In this document: piece by piece, positions 59,331-64,000 of the stretch
Layout: each line of letters starts with the position of its first letter
Numbering within the stretch: the stretch's first letter is position 1
Source of the DNA: Theobroma cacao
Taxonomy: Eukaryota > Streptophyta > Magnoliopsida > Malvales > Malvaceae
Assembly: GCF_000208745.1 (NCBI RefSeq)
Contig: NC_030859.1
Location: 1,093,670 to 1,157,669 of the forward strand
Direction: 5' to 3'
DNA length: 64,000 nt
Program-made: the position numbers and the translations under genes
Notes under the pieces: model-generated
Databases searched by the model: none
What the model was told of the DNA's origin: nothing
What the model saw: the letters and a program-made list of their open reading frames with translations, nothing else

Positions 59331-62300
59331 GGATCCTGGTCCAAAGCAACCTTGCCTTGGTCGCATGTAGTTCTGTGATAGCATCTTTGATTGCCATTCT
59401 ATCACCAGGTGCCTCTGCAGAGCATGCAATTCCTATTTTAGTGAAAGAAAGCAAACTCTCCAATATGAGCTCTCCCTCCATTTTTGACTAACTTGTTAAT
59501 CTCTCATTGTTTTCACTAATTTGTTCGAGCAAGCGAAAATCGAGAATCTCCTTCAATCGTTCCGGTAGTGCCATCTTACAGAAATTGTGAAGGCTTAAGC
59601 CGCCATGAAACGTACCATCTGTTGGTCTCCTTCCGGTGATCATTTCCAAGAGCAGAGTCCCATAGCCGTAAATATCACCTTCTGGAGACACTGCCCCGCC
59701 CATGCCATATTCTGCAACAATTTGTTATAAACTCAACTTCTTTTAATGCCAACCATATGTTTTTAGCTCTAATTAAGAGTTGAGACTTGAGATTTTGCCA
59801 CTTATTCTTGTGATTTTGCAACTTATTAAGTAGGAGGTTTAATGGCTGTTAACATGATAATAGCAAGTACATATTAAAAAGTTTAAAATCTGTAAGATTT
59901 CGTTAAATTACAATTACGGTACTGAAAATAAAGGGAGATATAAAATTTTACGTGGGGGAACATAACCGATTGTTCCTTTCATCATTGAAGAACCTGTTTG
60001 ATCATTACCCATATTGTTTGTGTCGCTAGACAAGAGCTTAGCCAATCCAAAATCACTGACATGTGCAACCATGTCATCATCAAGAAGAACATTGGTAGGC
60101 TATAGATCACAGTGGACAATTACCGCCTCGCAATTGTGATGAAGGTACTCTATTGCACTGGCTACATCTATGGCTATGTCTAACCTTTGAACAAAGTTCA
60201 AATACCTTGACTCATGTTGCTCATGAAGCCAACTGTCCAAACTCCAATTAGGGATGAATTCGAAAACTAAAGCCTTGAAATCTTTGCCTTGGTAATCAAT
60301 GCTCGAGCAGGAAGTTATAATTTTGAGAACATTCCGATGTCGAACTTTCCCCAAAGCCTTGCATTCAGCCATGAAGCTTTTTGCAGCGCCACGGTTTTGA
60401 AGGTTAAGTACCTTCACTGCAACAAGTTTTTCTTTGGCTTCTGATTGAAGCACTTTGGGAGCATTATTTCAGGTATCCCTCCACAGAGATTTTTGTTTCC
60501 CACAATTGAAAATCTGCTAGATTTATTGAAAACTCCTCCTTCTGGAACTTCACCCTCCAAGTGATTAAAAGAAATATTCAAACTGCTTAAATATAGAAGT
60601 TTTTCTAGTTCATGTGGTATGGTGCCAGACAAATTATTGCGGGAAAGATTTAAAGTTTCAAGAGATTTCAAAGAACCAAGAGACAAGGGAATGCTACCTT
60701 TGAAAAAGTTTCCCACCATATCAAGTGACCTTAACCCAAAACACTGGCCAAGTATCTCCGGAATTTCATCAGACAATTTATTTCCATAAATAAATAATTC
60801 TTCCAGGTTCTTTAAATTATCAAAATCTGATGGAAGGGGACCGGTCAATGAGCTGCTAGACATGTCAACTTGAGTCAAACTTGTGAAAGCACCAAATAGT
60901 TGATCTGGTATACTACCACCAAGTGTATTTCCCGAAAGAAACAAGATTTGCATACTTTTACAATTTCTAAGCACAAGTGGAATTTTTTTTTCAAAACTAT
61001 TATTATGTAATTGAAGTTCGAACGAATGAGAGAGATTGCCAATGAAAGATGGGATTTCACCTGAAAAATTATTCAAACCGAGAAACAATCTTTCAAGATT
61101 TCGAAGCTTCCCCAAAGAAGTTGGAAGGGTCCCCTCCAGGGCATTTCTCGGCAAATGCAGAAGAGTTAAGCTTACGAGATTGCCAATCCCTTCAGGAATA
61201 TTTCCTGAAATCTGATTCCATCCCATAAAAAGCATGTTGAGTTGGATTGATAAATTGCCTATGGATTCTGGCAACGGGCCACCTAATCGATTCGCCTCTA
61301 GATCCAATATTTGTAATAGGCTACAATTGCTCAACGAAGAAAGAAAATCCAGGTCTCCTGTGTTCCCATTTCCCAAGTAGTTACCAGCAATCATGAACTG
61401 TTGAAGATTCTTGAGGTTTCCCAAATTGTTAGGAACAGATCCGCCGATACCATTCCAACCTATGTCAAATATCTCCAGATTAGACGTATTAGATATTGAC
61501 CTTGGAATAGTTCCTATTAATTGATTTCCTCCAGTACTGAAGTATCAAAGATTTGGAAAAGGAACGCCTATTACAGCCGCAAGACTCACTGAGAAATTGT
61601 TTGTTGACATCTAAATCATTTCCAAGGAAGAAAGATTGTGAATTGAGAGAAGAAGAGTACCAGTTAGGCTGTTGGCTGCCAGAAGAAGGTTTCTCAAGTT
61701 TATGGCCCCACCAGAGCATCAGGGATATTTCCCTCCAAATGATTATAAGAAAGCGAGAGATCCCTCAATGACGAAAGGTTTCCTAAAGAAGATAGAATAC
61801 CCCCAATCAAATTGTTGGCACCCAAGGAGAGTACGATGAGTTTCGACGAATCACCCAACTGGAAAGGAACTTCCCCAGTGAGGTTATTATGCGATAAACG
61901 AATTGTTAAGAGGTTTGAGCAATTGGCAAGCTCCACAGGGATTGTTCCATGGAGATTATTTCGAAACAGCTCAAAAACACGCAACCGCCTTAGGTAGCCA
62001 ACTTCCTTAGGTATGTTACCTTGCAAATCTATTATAAGACAGATTAACTCTTCTGATGAAGGTTAAATTGCCAATCAAAGGAGATAAGGACCCACCAAGT
62101 TTCAAGCCATCCAAGTCCAGAGCAGTGACTCTCTGGTGGCGACTACCACACGTAACACCTTGCCACTCACAGAAGTGGAGAGAAGCATTCCATGAATCGA
62201 GAGCTCCTGGATAAGCACCAACAAGCTGATCCTTTATAGAAAGCAAAGCTATTCTGTCAGTTTTTCTTTCCCCAAGGCCAATGCAAAATTCAGGGACCCT

Positions 62301-62386
62301 GATAGACATTAGCTGAGTACAATAACAAAGCCAAGAAGCAAGTTAATCTCAGGAATGCATATGTTTCCTAAGCATGATGTACCCAT

Positions 62387-62883
62387 TTTCTTCGAAGAAA
62401 ATTAGCTTGGGAGAGGAATTGAATTGAGCAACAAGCTGGTTTAATTGCTGTCCATGTCCTCCCATTTCTCTTACATCTAAAAAAGGCTTCAGAATTGGTT
62501 GGCCAGGCCTTGGCAGTATAACTGAAAACGACTCGTTTGCCCCAGCTGGAAAGCTGGAAACTTCATCCATGAGAGGTCCACATGGAAGATCAGAAGGTTG
62601 GAAAGAATAACATTCACTTTCTGAGTCTTCACCAAAAGGACAGAGCTTCGCTACAAGAAAACACCCACCCATGCCATGCATAAGAAATGGCAAAACACGA
62701 CTAGGAAACATTTTGAGTTAGAAAATTTATGTGAAACACAGCTCGGATTGGACAACTTATTGTTGAAAAAACGGCAGTCACGTTTATCAAGCCAGTAGTA
62801 GGACAAATGGCAGCAAAATTGCAGTCACGTTAATCAAGCCAGTAGGAAATTCCTCATTTGTCTCAATAAGTGATTGTAGTTAA
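62387..62883. other. R6 leader and upstream sequence
   Basis: It holds the mini-ORF at 62441-62455 and a shortened upstream block up to about 62670. The 120-codon minus-strand frame at 62711-62349 lies across the leader and the R6 start. Its counterparts in the other copies are not open, so it is not called. Confidence 0.55.
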
Positions 62884-63104
62884 GGCAAAAACAACAAAAA
62901 TTAGAGTTGACAAAAGGAGTCAGAACTCTGAAGGGCTTTCCTTGGCAGTCTTCTGCCTTAATGTCACCTTCGAAATAACTAGAAAATGGTTGGCCAAAAC
63001 AACAAATATTAGAGTTGACAAAACCAGTCTGAACTCTGAAGGGCTTTCCTTGGCAGTCTTCTGCCTTGATGTCACCATTGAAATAACTAGAAAATGATTA
63101 GCCA
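62884..63104. repeat. Tandem duplication, two copies of about 110 bp
   Basis: Both copies carry aacaacaaa(a/t)attagagttg, gaactctgaagggctttcct and gaaataactagaaaatg. A third, diverged piece is at 41500-41580. It marks the boundary of the duplicated receptor region. Reading frames on both strands are shadows of the repeat. Confidence 0.85.
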
Positions 63105-63534
63105 TAACTAATAAACGATTAATCATTTATAATCAGGATTATATGCATTAAGGTTTGTGATTAAGCTGTTGTTTAGGGGAGGCGTCACAGGATAGCAGGA
63201 AACAGGAGCAAAGCAGGAAGGATAGCCACTGAGATCATAAGTTTAATTGTCTGAAAGATAACTTTATTATAAACTTAAACTAATATAAAAGTTATATTTT
63301 ACATCCTGTGGTTCCTATATTTAGTTACCATCTCTTCCGAGGTAAGGCAACTGTATTTCAGACAGATCCTAAACAGCAGAAAGAGAACTTGAGCTGGTCA
63401 TGGTTGGTGAACAACTCAAGTGGCTGCTAAAAAATGATGAGCAACTGTATTGCAGACAAATTCTAACCAGCAGAAAGAGAACTTGAGCTGGTCATGGTTG
63501 GTGAGGAACTCATATGATTGATAAAAAGAGTGCA
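63105..63534. other. 3' region of the anthranilate synthase gene with a 94-bp-spaced duplication
   Basis: A block of about 70 bp (gcaactgtatt, then agcagaaagagaacttgagc, then ggtcatggttggtga) occurs at about 63346 and again at about 63440. It lies within 200 bp after the stop codon and so probably in the 3' UTR. Nothing else is seen. Confidence 0.6.
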
Positions 63535-63858
63535 TCATTTGTTAACGAATGCAGACTCTGCCAAGTCAATGGAACGAGCAAGGCCAGCGGCCTTGCTCTG
63601 GCATTCACGGTGCTCGGCATCCGGATCACTGTCTGCCACTATACCAGCGCCAGCTTGAAGATGAGCTACCCATTCCTGGCGCCTACCAGCATCTTTGTAG
63701 GAGTACATTGTGTCATAGCGGGTTCCGGTTGTGAATACCATGGTCCTGAGAGCCAAAGCAATATCCAAATCACCAGTAAAGGAGATGCCCCCAAATCCTC
63801 CACTGTAAGGGCCTCGCCTGGTCACCTCAAGCTCATCAATTAGCTCCATGGCCTTCAC
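63535..63858 (-). CDS. ASA1: Anthranilate synthase alpha subunit, last exon (partial gene)
   Basis: This is the C-terminal 107 residues of the plastid enzyme that converts chorismate and glutamine to anthranilate, pyruvate and glutamate, the first committed step of tryptophan synthesis. The exon starts after a CAG acceptor (63859-63861) at VKAMELIDELE, phase 0, and ends with a stop at 63535-63537. Conserved chorismate-binding signatures are present: GPYSGGFGGISFTGD, ALALRTMV and the glycine-rich QAGAGIVADSDP near the active site. Upstream exons lie beyond the right edge. I cannot tell ASA1 from an ASA2-type paralogue from this exon alone. TTGTRYDT replaces the more usual PTGTRYDT. The gene looks functional and is unrelated to the receptor cluster. 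Confidence 0.93.
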   Translation of the reverse strand: MKAMELIDELEVTRRGPYSGGFGGISFTGDLDIALALRTMVFTTGTRYDTMYSYKDAGRRQEWVAHLQAGAGIVADSDPDAEHRECQSKAAGLARSIDLAESAFVNK

Positions 63859-64000
63859 CTGTATCAATGTCCCAATCATGATCAAAGCTATGGGGGAAAG
63901 AAATACGTAGGCAACACAGCTATGACTTGTAAGAAGTCCAGACTGACTGTGCAACTTGTGCCTATTTAATGGTGGCTGGACTGTAACACCAGAATCAAGG
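63859..64000 (-). other. Intron of the anthranilate synthase gene (to window edge)
   Basis: The sequence before the CAG acceptor has a pyrimidine-rich stretch and no resemblance to the enzyme. The previous exon is outside the window. Confidence 0.7.

Larger units (their letters stand above)
48976..62386 (-). pseudogene. R6: LRR receptor kinase pseudogene, last exon split by a copia element
   Basis: Exon 1 runs 62386-59952 and exon 2 59711-59331, continuing at 49000-48976 where the original stop lies. Lesions seen: a stop in the signal region (about 62310), a frameshift near 62020, shifts and stops in 61700-61430, and loss of about 270 bp that held the membrane helix, juxtamembrane region and glycine-rich loop (junction about 60425-60440). 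There is also a nonsense change turning the Lys of HCDLKP into a stop (60100-60102), a donor context changed to CCAC|GT, and a stop with frame loss at about 59485. The 10.3-kb copia element then replaces the last dozen codons. The extended N-terminus (MGTSCLGN) and 240-bp intron group it with R4. Confidence 0.9.

Noticed and set aside
62349..62711. 120-codon minus-strand frame upstream of R6
   Set aside because: It overlaps the R6 leader and start in another frame, and equivalent regions of R2, R4 and R5 are not open.

Overview
This is plant nuclear DNA, almost certainly from a eudicot. It is AT-rich, has spliced genes, and is crowded with LTR retrotransposons. I cannot name the species; a woody malvid-type dicot is only a guess. 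The window holds a tandem cluster of leucine-rich-repeat receptor kinase (LRR-RLK) genes of the subfamily XII type (the group of EFR, Xa21 and Arabidopsis At3g47570). All are on the minus strand. At the right edge is the last exon of an unrelated housekeeping gene, anthranilate synthase alpha subunit.

Receptor loci from left to right (my labels): R1 2678-3547, a remnant; R2 6929-10479, the only intact gene, two exons, 1017 residues; R3 13320-23036, a pseudogene cut by a solo LTR and a copia element; an exon-2 relic at 29190-29290; R4 30358-33676, full length with one frameshift; R5 36362-39925, full length with one frameshift; R6 48976-62386, a pseudogene whose last exon is split by a 10.3-kb copia element. 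Two subtypes alternate. R2 and R5 have a roughly 500-bp intron and an N-terminus starting MVN/MVK. R4 and R6 (R3 probably, R1 by its leader) have an N-terminal extension (M-x-x-SCLGN) and, where measurable, a 220-240-bp intron. The flanks are duplicated with the genes: a conserved upstream block, a long-terminal-inverted-repeat MITE-like element, and a fossil of a different LRR gene in the 3' flank. All kinase domains that retain the catalytic loop read HCD (non-RD), as in innate immune receptors.

Mobile elements, delimited by TG...CA ends and target-site duplications (TSDs): a solo LTR in the R2 promoter (10565-11006, TSD GTTAG); a 2.9-kb solo LTR in R3 (13550-16433, TSD TGCAG/CGCAG); an old copia element in R3 (18270-22821, TSD AGCAT); a solo LTR (23967-28212, TSD GTCAT) carrying a second solo LTR (24538-27285, TSD AGAGG); a solo LTR (42106-47589, TSD CATCT) carrying an inverted copy of its own family; and a young copia element (49001-59330, TSD GGATC) carrying another copia element (49688-55262, TSD GTTTT) that is internally inverted and mosaic. 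The left edge (1-2062) is part of another LTR of the 24538-27285 family.

Most notable: the one intact receptor gene has a same-strand retrotransposon LTR 86 bp upstream of its start codon, and that LTR carries a good TATA box. R2, R4, R5 and R6 all keep a tiny upstream ORF (ATG-GAC-x-stop type) 55-70 nt before the main start. I found no tRNA, rRNA, CRISPR or prokaryotic features. One 370-bp N run (45976-46345) and a single N (51667) mark assembly joins.
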